Assembly (NCBI RefSeq): GCF_008831285.2
Contig: NC_045138.2
Span: 43,207,115-43,271,114 of the forward strand
DNA: 64,000 bases
Origin: Nymphaea colorata
Lineage: Eukaryota > Streptophyta > Magnoliopsida > Nymphaeales > Nymphaeaceae
Direction of reading: 5' to 3'
Shown: positions 1-10,205 of the stretch, one piece after another
How the letters are laid out: every line of letters begins with the position of its first letter
Position numbering within the stretch: position 1 is the first letter of the stretch
Position numbers and translations under genes: made by a program
The notes under the pieces: model-generated
Told to the model about the DNA's origin: nothing
Databases searched by the model: none
Seen by the model: the letters and a program-made list of their open reading frames with translations, nothing else

Positions 1-257
1 TGTATGTCATGTATATGTGTATATACGGTGTTGACATATATACAGGATAACGATTAGTGGATTATTAAGTCATTTTAGAGTGTCTGATTTTATAATAAAC
101 ATGTTTTAGTGATATACTTGCCGCATGACATTATCTAATAATGTAAGCAACGAGTATAGATACGGCAGCTTCTGAAATACTTTCATAGGTAACTTGTTTA
201 AATGTACCTTTGCAGAATAGGTTCAATAAATTCAACAACAGCATATTTTCTTCTTGG
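1..257. other. AT-rich sequence, nothing recognised
   Basis: No coding region, repeat or motif that I can name. It lies to the left of the direct repeat that starts at about 258. Confidence 0.5.
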
Positions 258-1306
258 GCTTTCAGATTATGACATATTCCCAAATAAAGCTTTTGTAGTG
301 TCTTCTGACTTTTCCAGCATATTAAATTCGTTTTTGAGAAATTTAACTACAAAAAATGTTCGACACTATAGGGTTTCAAAGCAAAAACGTAAAATTCCAA
401 TGTAACAATTGATGAGCCAATAAACTTAAGTATGCCAACTAAAAGGATTTTATAAAATTCGCCCTCGCACTGGAGTTTTTTAGGACTTTTTTAATCCTAT
501 ACTAGTAGACATTTCAAGTTCATCCATGTGGTTGGATTCATCAAAAACAATTTAAGAACCCCAGAAAAGCTAAAAGCTCTTTAGATATCTATAGTTTTAA
601 GACGTCAAACTGAAACCATCAACAAAAAGTTTTTAGCTTCACTCACTGATTATATAGAAACCAAGCAGTAGAAAGATTATGACAGATGGGTTCCCCGATA
701 TGCAATCTTTCTTCCATCAGTTACGCCCATTTCAGAATATTATAGCATCAGACCAACAGCTACCAAAGACCCTGAGATGAACCTTAACTACAAATATTGT
801 TTAAGTAGATTTTTCTCGAGTATTTTTCAAAAAATTGTTATTTTCAAAAAAAAATCTCCAAATCTAAACAAATAAAAATCAAATGTTACTTAAAAATACA
901 ATAAACGAAAAACTAATAAGAAAACATAAAAAAAAATATAGTTAAAATAACAAAATTAGTGAAGTAATAAGTATTGTATTGCACCCAAGAGGTCATGTTA
1001 AATATCTAAAACAAAAAGAAATAAAACAATAAACAAAAGTTGAAAAAAATAAACAGAAAATGAAATAAGAACAATAAACAAAAAATTCGTGTTAAAAACA
1101 CGATAAAATTACGATCAATTGGCTTTTAACATTTTTTTTCAAAATACTGTGACGTTTTCCCATTTATATCGTTTTCTTCATTTTTCCGTTAATATCATGA
1201 TCTTTTCAAAAATATACCGCTATCTGTGGCTATAAGTAGAAGTGATGATTAACAATAAAATAACAAACTACGTTATTAGCAATTAGTATTTACAAAAGGA
1301 ATCTGG
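258..1306. repeat. Long direct repeat, left copy (flanks LINE)
   Basis: This sequence aligns in the same orientation with 9583-10205. Shared stretches include the words around 267-300, 430-460 and 520-580, and the tail at 1229-1306. The left copy is longer only because an AT-rich element (784-1228) sits inside it; the right copy is the empty site. Similarity ends at about 1306, just before the LINE 3' end, and the right copy starts just beyond the LINE 5' end. The copies are clearly diverged, with many substitutions and small indels. It may be an unusually long target-site duplication or an older tandem duplication that the LINE entered. Confidence 0.75.
784..1228 (-). repeat. AT-rich dispersed repeat, copy 1
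   Basis: This is an insertion relative to the empty site in the right direct-repeat copy near 10,110. Its right end, read on the minus strand, matches the start of the repeats at 8085 and 63295: a short palindromic ATATTTT/AAAATAT-type block, then CATGATATTAAC, then an A-rich stretch. The interior is low-complexity A-rich sequence. No ORF is visible. It is probably a non-autonomous element of unknown class. Confidence 0.55.
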
Positions 1307-1675
1307 TGCAACGCTGCTGGGGATAGGGCTGCCCCCTTTTATTATTATTAAAGCAAAGAAGCATAGAATATTACAGAAACCAAAAAGCCCGAGGACAACC
1401 TGTCAAGCCTAAATGCTCAGCAAGCTGGCACAAACAAGAGAAGAACAAAAGAATTCGAAGAAAAGCATATCAGAGAACTAACTCATATTGTGGGCATATG
1501 TTCCCAAACCAGAGTCAACATCAAATTTTTTTGTAACACAGCGTTGCAAGGACGCCAATCCCCAGGTTGCAATTTCGAAAAAACATTATTTATTGCCTTT
1601 GCATCATCTATTTACAGATTTCTTTAGCTTGGATCTCCAAGCCGCAACCCACAACAAATATTTACCATGTCTTCC

Positions 1676-1895
1676 AATATCCTGATTTTCACCATCTCTT
1701 TGGTGCAGGCTTCATCATTATCAATCTTTCCATTTCGCACTTTCCAAACATGAGGAAACATTAGCTTCCAGCATCTATATCTCAAATATCCTGATTTTCA
1801 CCATCTCTTTGGTGCAGGCTTCATCATTATCAATCTTTCCATTTCGCACTTTCCAAACATGAGGAAACATTAGCTTCCAGCATCTATATCTCAAA
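1676..1895. repeat. 109-bp perfect tandem duplication in LINE 3' region
   Basis: The segment 1676-1784 is repeated immediately at 1785-1893 with no mismatch that I can see. It lies in the 3' part of the LINE. The near-identity implies a duplication much younger than the LINE insertion. Confidence 0.9.
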
Positions 1896-2329
1896 CTGTC
1901 TTTAAATGTTCAACCCCACCATCACATCATGGCATATCTTGCACAACTCCGTTCGGTCAACTCACAACTGAAAGAGTAATACAAAAATAGTTGAGTCCGT
2001 GATCCTTCAGCATTTTCAGACTTCATCTATTTGTCATCTGGAATCTCAGCTTCTTCAATCTGTCCCAAGTGAAGAGTTTGCACTCCAATGCCCAGAAGCA
2101 AGTCCACTTCGCTTTGGGAATAGCATCACTCTTCCACACCTTAACTCTCACCCCATCGTAGACTCCTTTCCGCCTGATTTGATAATAAACCAAGCCTCAT
2201 GACCACTTTTTCGCCACGTCGTTCCACATTGATTAATAACATGTTGAATTAGACATACCTTTCCAAGCCGCCAACTTCTTAAGAACTTTATTTTTCACGT
2301 CGTTTCACACGTATCTACTTTGAGTTTTC

Positions 2330-2583
2330 GAGTAAAAAGTGGTAAACCCAGATAAGTAAAAGGAGCATCGCAAGATTCCATCCCAATAAAGTAGCAATTT
2401 GATCACATTGGGCATTAGATACATTGAAAGGGAAGAAACTAGAATTCTGCTCATTGATTTTTAGTCCTGTGCTCCCAGCAAATTCACCCAGGATGTCCTT
2501 TATACTTGCAATGGAGTCTGAACTAGCGTCGCTTGTCAATATCAAGTCATCCGCATAGAAGGCCCCAGGAGAATCTAGTCCAA
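2330..2583 (-). pseudogene. LINE reverse transcriptase, 3' side of gypsy insertion
   Basis: The minus strand encodes the second half of the L1 RT palm with an intact catalytic box FYADDLIL, followed by a conserved LKINEQ-type stretch and a QIATLLGWNLA-like thumb segment. It continues the RT that is broken at 4952. The first 163 bp (2583-2421) repeat the end of the other LINE fragment (5114-4952), whose box reads FYANDMIL. After about 2340 the frame degenerates into the 3' region. Confidence 0.8.
2421..2583. repeat. 163-bp direct repeat, left copy (LINE sequence)
   Basis: It aligns without indels to 4952-5114, with a handful of substitutions. Both copies come from the LINE RT. They lie exactly at the two edges of the gypsy-derived insertion 2584-4951, so LINE sequence was duplicated at insertion. 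Confidence 0.88.
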
Positions 2584-2590
2584 TTCTAAT

Positions 2591-2801
2591 GAAAGCCCAG
2601 CTCTCGCATAACAGGAAATGATTTTCATTACCAACTAGGGTAAACTTCCCCGTATTTAAGCACAAGTATTCTGGGTCGGGTTTATTACCTCTATAGCTCC
2701 GCACCCGACCCGACCCGACTCAGACCCTCTAGACCAAGAACAAGAAATAAAACCTGCTTACTGCTATTAATTACCCTCCTCTGCTAAGACCCAACTTTAA
2801 C
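2591..2801 (-). repeat. Probable short 3' LTR of gypsy fragment
   Basis: On the minus strand the sequence directly after the polypurine tract begins TGTTAAAG and ends near a TTTCA at about 2591. It includes a GGGTCGGGT-rich stretch at about 2670-2720. There is no second LTR for comparison, so the ends are estimates. Confidence 0.45.
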
Positions 2802-2833
2802 AACTTTTCCCCCCTTCAATCCACACCTTGTCC

Positions 2834-4092
2834 TCAAGGTGTGAAGTCAGGAAATTGAGCTTGAATGTCTGTATTGACCTCCCAAGTTGCTGGTAAATCT
2901 TCATAACTGATCCATTCAATGAGCCATTCAGTCCAAATGTGATTTCCTTGCTTAACTCTGTGGCTACCCAACCTGTGGTATGGTTGCACTCCTGAAATCT
3001 CTTGCAGAACTGGTGCTTCCTGAATCTGAGCTGCAGAAGGTGGGGTAACACAAGGCTTCAACTTAGAGACATGGAAAACCAGATGGATCAGACTTCGTAT
3101 GGGCAAGTGCAGCTCATATGCCAAAGACCCAAACACCTGTTGCGGATGGTCCAGGGATCTCTGCTGATAGACCCAATCCCCCACTTGGTACTGATGATCC
3201 CTTCTCTTTCTATTGTATTGAATAACCATTCAGTTTCTAGCAACAGCCAAGTGTTGCTTAAGATCCTTGAGTACTACATCCCTGCAACGGAGCTGAATGT
3301 CAACAGCCTCATCATGGGCTGTTCCAAGCTGATAACGTCGTATGTTGGGAGGGGGTCTCCCATAGACTGCCTCAAACGGTGTGGTGCTAGTGAAAGAATA
3401 CCAGCCCGTATTATACGCAAACTCAGCCCAGGACAGATACCCTGCCCATAGCTTGGGTCGCTGACCAGCAAAACAGCAAAGGTAGGTCTCCAAGCTCTTG
3501 TTAACTATTTCAGTTTGTCCATCCGATTTGGGATGGTATGAGGTGCTCATCTGCAGATTGGTGTCCTACAATCTAAAATATTCTTTCCAAAAAGCACTTA
3601 ATAAAAGGGAGTCATGATCACTTACAATCGATCTTGGCACATGATCTTGGAATGCTTTGGCCACTGTTTTTGCTGTAAAAGGATGGGCCAAAGGTTTGAA
3701 GTGTGCATAACTTGAGAGGCAATCCACCACTACAAAAATGATGGACTTCCCTCTTGAACTTGGAAGTCCTTCCACAGAATCCATGGAGATATCCTCTCAG
3801 ATCTGCTGTTGTATAGGTAAGGGCAGCAACAACCCAGCTGGCTTTCGCGTCTCATATTTATTTTGCTGGCAAACATCACACTGTTTGACAAGCCCGCAGA
3901 CTGCGCGCGTTTCATCCCTGGCCAATAGAAATTTGCCTTCAGCTTTTGATAAGTTCTCTCCACGCCTGCGTGACCTGCCTGCCTCCTTGGAGATATGGAA
4001 ATGCTGAAGAATGATGTTCGGCAGCTCTGATTCAGGTGGAATATAAATTCCGTGCGGAAAATATAGGTATGGATCAGTTCATTGAAACCCAT
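2834..4092 (-). pseudogene. Gypsy integrase with chromodomain
   Basis: The integrase inserts retroviral cDNA, and the chromodomain guides chromoviruses to marked chromatin. Visible pieces are the HHCC finger end (GHAGVERTYQKLKANFYWPG), the catalytic core with a [12 protein letters not shown] block and IVSDHDSLL, then STSYHPKSDGQTEIVNKSLE, which carries the third acidic residue. A tail follows (VFHVSKLKPCV), ending in a chromodomain-like WLIEWISYEDLPATWE. The pieces lie in several frames with stops between them, so the gene is dead. Confidence 0.85.
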
Positions 4093-4267
4093 AACACTTG
4101 ATGGGATCGTTCAACTGTTCCCTGACCTTCCAAGCTGATTCAACCGTTTGGTGGGCCTGCTTAATCTGATCCCGTAACCTCACCTGGACTTGCGAAGCTG
4201 CTAGCAAAAAGTCAGTGGACTGCCCTCTCTGGTGAGATAGCCCATCGACTGCTAGGTTCTCCTTTCC

Positions 4268-4951
4268 TTACCAGTATTGAACCACAGAATCAAAATTTAT
4301 TAACTCGCAAATCCAGTGCTGTAAAGCAGGTGAGAGTGTTTCCTGTTGTAAGCAATAGCGTAGGGTGTGATGATCAGTCATCACTATGAACCTGTGCCTC
4401 ATGAGATAATGTCTCCACTTCATGATTGCTAAAACAACGGCCATAAGTTCACGTTCATATGCAGATCTGGTTTTAAAGTAGATCCCAACGCTCTGCAAAA
4501 AAATGCAATTGGGTGCTGGTTCTGTTGCAACACAGCACCTACTCCACGGTCAGATACATCAGCCTGTACAACAATGGAATGTTGAAGTTAGGCATCTTCA
4601 ACACTGGTGCTGAGGATATTGCTTGTTTTAGCATATCAAAGGCATGTTGTTCCTCTGGTCTCCATTTGAAGTACCCTTTCCTTATGAGAGCTGTTAACGG
4701 GGCAGCAATTAGGTCATATTCCTGCACAAATTTTCTGTAATAGTCTGCTAAAATAAAGAAAAAAATCTCAGCTCTTTAGGAGAACTTGGTGGACTCCAAT
4801 GCCTCAGCTTCTACCTTCTCATTTTCCATCTTCACCATCCCTTTGCTGATGACATGTCCCAAGTATGAGACTTGGAGAGTGCTGAACACACTTTGAGAGT
4901 CTAGCCTTACGATGATGCTGCTGTAATACCAGAAAAACTTGGTGCAGGTGC
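4268..4951 (-). pseudogene. Gypsy RT C-terminal end and RNase H
   Basis: From 4951 the minus strand reads an RT connection segment (HLHQVFLVLQQH, then VSYLGHVISKGMV). RNase H segments follow: FKWRPEEQHAFDMLKQAI, and a later piece with TRSAYERELMAVVLAIMKWR and MTDHHTLRYCLQQ. The order fits a Ty3/gypsy pol, but the frames do not connect. The RT palm with its YxDD box lies beyond the truncation and is missing. Confidence 0.85.
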
Positions 4952-5114
4952 ACATTGAAAGGGAAGAAACTAGACTTCTGCTCATTGATTTTTAGCCCTG
5001 TGCTCCCAGCAAATTCACCCAGGACGTCCTTTATACTTGCAATGGAGTCTGAACTAGCATCGCTTGTCAATATCATGTCATTCGCATAGAAGGCCCTAGG
5101 AGAATCTAGTCCAA
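4952..5114. repeat. 163-bp direct repeat, right copy (LINE sequence)
   Basis: Partner of 2421-2583. This copy carries the mutated RT box FYANDMIL where the left copy keeps YADD. The edge at 4952 is exactly where gypsy RT sequence begins. Confidence 0.88.
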
Positions 5115-7045
5115 CACTTAGACCTGCTGGAATTTCTATTTTCCGATAATGAAACTCCATTCTAAGCATATGGGAAATGATTTCAACCACAAGTAAGAAA
5201 AGAAGAAGCGACAAAGGATCCATTTGCTGGAGTCCTTTTCCATAATAAAATTCCTTACATTCTCTTCCATTAAACACCAGGGCATAGAAAATTGATCTGA
5301 CAGAAGTCATTAATCTATAAGTCTAGAATTGACTAAAACCAAGGTAAACCAATGTTGCCTCAAGAAAATTCCATTCAACACTATCATACACTTTTGAAAT
5401 ATCTAATTGCATGAGCACCGATTGTTCTGAAATCTTGTCCACACTATTAATGATTTCATGAACCATTATAATATGATGTTGGATCATTCTATTAGGCAGA
5501 AAAGCCCCCTTATCAAATCCAATGAAGTTTACCAAAATTTTCTTCATACGGCCTAGCATTGTTTTGAGCCAGAAATCCTTGACATTAACAGGTCCATTAT
5601 TTTTTTCTATAATGACTAAGTGTGACTTGTTCACACTTTTCAAGATTTTTCCAGTTTGAAAAAAATCATGCACTGCCTTACATACATCAAGGCCAACAAT
5701 TTTCTAATGCTGCTGATGAAAATCAGCACCGAAGCCATTAAGACCAGGGGCTTTATTGTTGTGCATACTCAACACAATCTTTTTTATTTCCGAGTCAAGA
5801 ATAAGAGATCGTAAAGCTTCCATCATCAAGCCTGTGGAACCTTTGCTTCTATAAAATTTTTCAAAGTACAATATGCAAGCCTCATGGAGATCTTTTCTCC
5901 CCTCAACTCTATAGCCATCCACTTCCATAACCATTACCCGCCTTTTACTTTGACAAACTTTTACATGAACATGAAAATGTTGTATTTTGTCCCCATTATG
6001 CAGCCAAACAATTATAGATCTTTGTTGCCAATACAACTCCTATTTTTAATGTCAAGTCTAGCTCCTTCATGAGAAGCAATTCATACATACTCTATCAAAT
6101 ACTTTGTATCCTCTCTAACTCTATTTTAATACCCTCAAGTATAGAGGAGACACACCCATTGAATTTTGCATTCCACCATGCCAACATTTTTCTTGTTCTT
6201 TCCAACTTTTTCAACACCTTAATCATGTGACAACCAGTACACACTTTGCTCCAGCAATCCACCACAATATTACTGCAAATTTCTTTAAGAGCCAAGCAAC
6301 TAAATAATCTAAAAAGAGGTCTACCAAATCTGAACGCAGCAAGTACCCAAATACTAAGAACTAAAGCAAACTAATCAGACACTGCCCTAGAAGACATCTA
6401 AGATTTAGATTGACGGCATTACCATCTCCCCAATGGCTGCTGGCAAGGGTCCACTCTAATCTACATTCCACAAGCTCCGAACCCCTGAACTTAGACGACA
6501 TAAAATTGCACCTTGGTTCATCCAATACCACCACATTAACATCATTAATAAATCAGACAAAGTCTACACAAGCTGATGCATTAGGATGTCTACCTAGTTT
6601 ATCCATGGGACTTTTTAGGGCGTTAAAATCATCAATCACAATTTTGGGATGCACAATCCTTTGTAGTTTAACAATTAAATTTGTGAAGACCACCCTCCTA
6701 ACTAGCATGTTATGACTCAGATATACACCTGTGATACAAATCACTTGTTGGTCTCCTCTCAAAGAACACTCCACAATTATTCGTTCTTCATTTATATCCA
6801 CAAATCTCATCAGCAATCTCTCTAGGTTCCAACCCATGATTATGTGTGTTTGTTCTCTAGCAGTAGGCATACAACACACCATTGCCTTAATCGAGATGTG
6901 TCTTCCTCTATCTTTCAACACTATTAGGGTTGAGAATTGAATCCATAAAAAAAAGCTCTGGCCTTTTTGTCTCTAAATATATATTCAACTCTTTCTGAGC
7001 ATGTAGACAAGATAAACCTCTTGTGTTCCATGAAATGATCTTCAT
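4952..7045 (-). pseudogene. LINE ORF2: endonuclease and reverse transcriptase
   Basis: ORF2 nicks the target and copies the LINE RNA. The start at 7045 reads MKIISWNTRGLS, typical of L1 endonucleases. Around 6650-6600 an IDDFNAL box corresponds to the usual GDFN motif. RT landmarks in order are NNKAPGLNGF (near 5740), GAFLPNRMIQHHI and MQLDISKVYDSVEWNFLE (near 5400), GLQQMDPLSLLLF (near 5210) and FYANDMIL (near 5080), where catalytic YADD is altered. Several frameshifts and stops interrupt the frame. It continues in 2583-2330 beyond the gypsy insertion. Confidence 0.88.
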
Positions 7046-7374
7046 GAGGCAACATTCTGCATCGCCTTCGGGACCAGGATCCCCACTTCCTCCATTTCTA
7101 TTTCACATTCAACCTCCCCTAGATCTACACCCCTACCGCAAGCCTCTTCGTCTTCATCAACATTAGACGAGATGCTTTCAGTGTTGCTAATATCCTCAAG
7201 AAGCCCCTTGTCTTTACTCTTCTTAGTTTGATCATAAAGAGACAAAGCCCTAGCTAACTTCTCCCTTCCATGTCTACCACTTTCTCTTCTAACCACTTTT
7301 GAAGAGGCTTTAAAAAAGTCAGTCTCTACTAGCACTTCCTCATTTCTCTTTTTCCCTACCAGCTTCTTCATGGG

Positions 7375-7841
7375 TAGGGCTGCACAACGAGTCGAGCCAA
7401 CTTATGATTCACTTGAACTCCCTAAAGAAAACTCTACTCAAGCTCGACTGGTTTATAAACGAGTCAAGCTTGAGTTTAAATTTATACTTGAAATGTTAAA
7501 CAAGTCAACTTTGAGTTGTAAGAACCCAACTCATTTAAACTCCGCTCAGCTCGACTACGTAAAGCCGGTCCATCATGGTTGAATTAGTTGAACAAGTTAA
7601 TGGCTTAAATAAATAAGTTGACGAGTTAAACGAGTTAAAAGAAACATGACATGTTAACAGAAACGAATTAAACGAGTTAAGCGAGTTCAGCTCGACGTTG
7701 TATAGTCGGGTCAAGCTCGATCCTACTGTGCGGAGCTCGACTCGAGTTCGAGCCAAGCTCTAGCTCGAGCTTTTTGAGCCAAGTCGAGCTTGAGCTAGCT
7801 CGGCTCATGTGCATCCCTATTCATGCTCATGTGCGTCCCTA
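7375..7841. mobile_element. hAT-type MITE with 8-bp target duplication
   Basis: A 467-bp element inside LINE ORF1. The left end is TAGGGCTGCACA and the right end is TGTGCGTCCCTA, inverted repeats with one mismatch. The flanks are an exact 8-bp duplication, TTCATGGG, at 7367-7374 and 7842-7849. The interior is rich in GAGCTCGA- and CGAGTTAA-type words and has no credible ORF. The right end is duplicated in tandem: a 22-bp unit at 7804-7825 recurs at 7826-7847, so 7819 is an alternative inner terminus. TIR and TSD length fit the hAT superfamily. Confidence 0.9.
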
Positions 7842-8084
7842 TTCATGGGGTCATGCCGAGAATCACGCACACTCATCCCATCTTCCTTCCCCATCTCATT
7901 CTTCTCATTCATAGACTTTCATAAAGAGTCAAACAATCTAGAACAAGGACATGAGACATACCCGGATCATCCTTCTTTTCTGATGATGGCTTTATCATTG
8001 GTTCCTTCAGCCTGTATCCACCAACAATGTCACATTCTCCACTTCAGTAGCAGAGTCAAACATGTACGATTCCAGTGTCACATA

Positions 8085-8450
8085 AATCACGATATTTTCG
8101 AAAATATCATGATATTAACATCAACAATAAGAAAAAGGAAAAAAAATCGCAATATTTTGAAAAAAACGAAAAAAATTTATCGTGTTATTATCATGTTCTT
8201 TTGGTGGCTTTTTCCTAATTTTTTCATTTTTCTATTTTTTAGCATCGATATTATTATGAATCTAAATATAAACTTAAACTAAATTATTTTTATCATTTTT
8301 ATTATCATTAAAGCATTCCTTTTATCACTTTTATATAGTTTCATTTATGTTTTCCTATTAGTTTATCATTTGCTTTATTTGTACCTTAATTTTTATTTTT
8401 TTTTAAATTTTCTAAGTTTTCCCTGAGATTGTTCCCACAAATACAACTTT
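8085..8450 (+). repeat. AT-rich dispersed repeat, copy 2
   Basis: It begins with the palindromic block CGATATTTTCGAAAATATC and continues with long stretches shared with 63295-63600, for example the blocks at about 8215-8300 and 8310-8360. It interrupts LINE ORF1. No coding capacity is seen. Confidence 0.8.
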
Positions 8451-9582
8451 GCCATTAAAAACCCGAGAAAAATTTCATCGTTGAAAACCCAAGTACGATA
8501 TTTGTGAGACTGCACAATTCAACTTGCTTCCCGAAGGGCTCTTCAATTGCCATTATCAAATCCTCCTTACTAGGATCCATCACCTCCAAATCTCCATTCT
8601 CCTCAGCCTTTGAGGCAAGGGCCCCAAACCTATTGGTCCGGAAAATTCTTGTTTGATTCACATATGTGTTCATGCCTCCGTTCTTAGGTCTGCTCATGCC
8701 TCCTTATGAGGCTCACCCTGCCCTTGTCTTCCACTCCATTTGTCTGCGACAAACTTTGACCTCTAACCAGCCCTCTTTGGCCGGAATTCCCAATCATCCC
8801 AATGGGGAAGGCTCCTTTCACACCTTCAATTTTCTACAAGATGTTAACTCAACAATGATGTAAAACTTGATAGTACCCTCATACTGGACTTCTTGTCAAA
8901 CCCCAACATCATCTTAAAAGAACACATCTAGTGCCGGCTTGGAAACAAATAGGAGAGGAACCTCAATTTTCAACCAAGCAAATCCAGTTCTCGACATTAC
9001 TCTTGTCAGTTCATCTTCTTCAATCAATTCACCCTTAAGGCCCCTTGATATTGATTTAAACACTCCTCTATGCCACAACAGCGATTAGGCAACCTAATCC
9101 ACAGAGGCACTTGAAGACATTCTTCCACCTCAAGGGAACCCCCTGGCATCCAACAATTTGCAACTAATGCTCTTCCCCCAAGCATCCATGTCCCTCTCCA
9201 GAGAAAGCTCTACAAACTCTCTTCACTGTTAACTCTAACAAGAAAGTATCCTTGCCCAATATTATCCTCATCCTTCCAAAGCGTTGACAGCCCCTTTCAT
9301 GATGTAATTGAAATCCATGCTTTTTTCTTGTAGAATCGTCTATGAAGCAGGCGATTGTTGTGAACTAAAAGGGTTTTTTGAATTGTTCCACCAGTGATGC
9401 TGGAAACAAGATTTTCAGTGTCTCCCCGTTCGCCCCTCGTGGTTCTTCAATCTATACATATCAACCCATGATCTGGCCACGAGAGGTTTCCCAAATGGAA
9501 ATCTGCCATCACTAGATCTAGGGTATCCATAGTCATGTTTGACTTCCATCCTCTATTGTGCCACCATGGCTTTTATGTTCAA

Positions 9583-10205
9583 GTTATGACATTCCCAAAT
9601 AATGCTTTTATAGTGTCATCCAACTTTTCCAGCATTTTAAGCCTGTTTTTGAGAATTTCAACTGTAAAATGAACTTGAATTGTTCAAAACTATAGGATTT
9701 CAAAGCAAAAACATAAAATTGAGCATAAGAATTTGTGAGCGCATAAACTTAAGTAGGCCAACTAAAAGGATTTTATAAAATTCGTCTGGCACATTGGATT
9801 TTTTTATTCTTTTTTAATTCTATACTATTGGACATTCCAAGTTCATCCATATGGTTGGATTCATCAAAACAATTTCAGAAACCCAGAAAAGCTAAGCAAT
9901 TTAGATATCATGTTTTTGAGATGTCAAATTGAAACCATCGGCCAAAAATTTTTAGCTTCACTTATTGATATAGAAAACAAGCACCAAAAAGCTGACGACA
10001 AATGGATTGCCGAATATGCAAGCTCTTTTTTGTCAGGTTAGCCTTTTTCAGAATATTTATATTTTATAGCATCAGTCCAACAGTTACCAAAGACCCTGAG
10101 TTGAACAAAAAGAAAAGAAAGTGGTGATCAACAATAACATATCAAACTACATTATTTTTCTCACAAAGTAATTAGTATGTATAAATGGATTCAATGGAAC
10201 AAGCA
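9583..10205. repeat. Long direct repeat, right copy (flanks LINE)
   Basis: Same-orientation partner of 258-1306. It lacks the 445-bp insertion that the left copy carries and so marks that element's empty site near 10,110. It starts right after the LINE 5' end. Confidence 0.75.

Larger units (their letters stand above)
2584..4951 (-). mobile_element. 5'-truncated Ty3/gypsy chromovirus fragment
   Basis: Minus-strand order: RT C-terminal end (4951-4776), RNase H (4727-4268), integrase zinc finger (about 4000), integrase core (3784-3230), chromodomain (about 2950-2834), polypurine tract (about 2803-2812, AGGGGGGAAAAG-like on the minus strand) and a short LTR. Gag, protease and most of RT are absent. 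The break at 4951 is mid-RT and coincides with the LINE duplication boundary. Chromodomain plus short LTR suggests a Reina-like chromovirus, but I did not test the clade. Confidence 0.85.
7042..9520 (-). pseudogene. LINE ORF1 remnant
   Basis: ORF1 of plant L1 elements is an RNA-binding protein. On the minus strand around 9520-9450 a start-like segment (MADFHLGNL) is followed by broken stretches such as KTLLVHNNRLLHRRFYKKK. Near 9090 is PLWIRLPNRCCGIEE, typical of the DUF4283-like part of LINE ORF1. Further pieces lie at 8697-8455 and 7371-7042; the last is acidic and ends MQNVAS. Its stop overlaps the ORF2 start as ATGA (7045-7042). Two insertions (8085-8450 and 7375-7841) and many stops disrupt it. 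Confidence 0.75.
1311..9570 (-). mobile_element. Degenerate L1-type LINE with nested insertions
   Basis: A plant L1-like non-LTR retrotransposon on the minus strand. ORF1 remnants occupy about 9520-7042. ORF2 starts at 7045 with MKIISWNTRGL (the usual start of the apurinic endonuclease) and continues through reverse transcriptase, ending near 2330. The 3' tail reaches about 1337, where a (TAA)n-like run is visible on the minus strand. Three insertions interrupt it: a gypsy fragment (2584-4951), a hAT MITE (7375-7841) and an AT-rich repeat (about 8085-8450). Many stops and frameshifts make it inactive. Confidence 0.88.
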
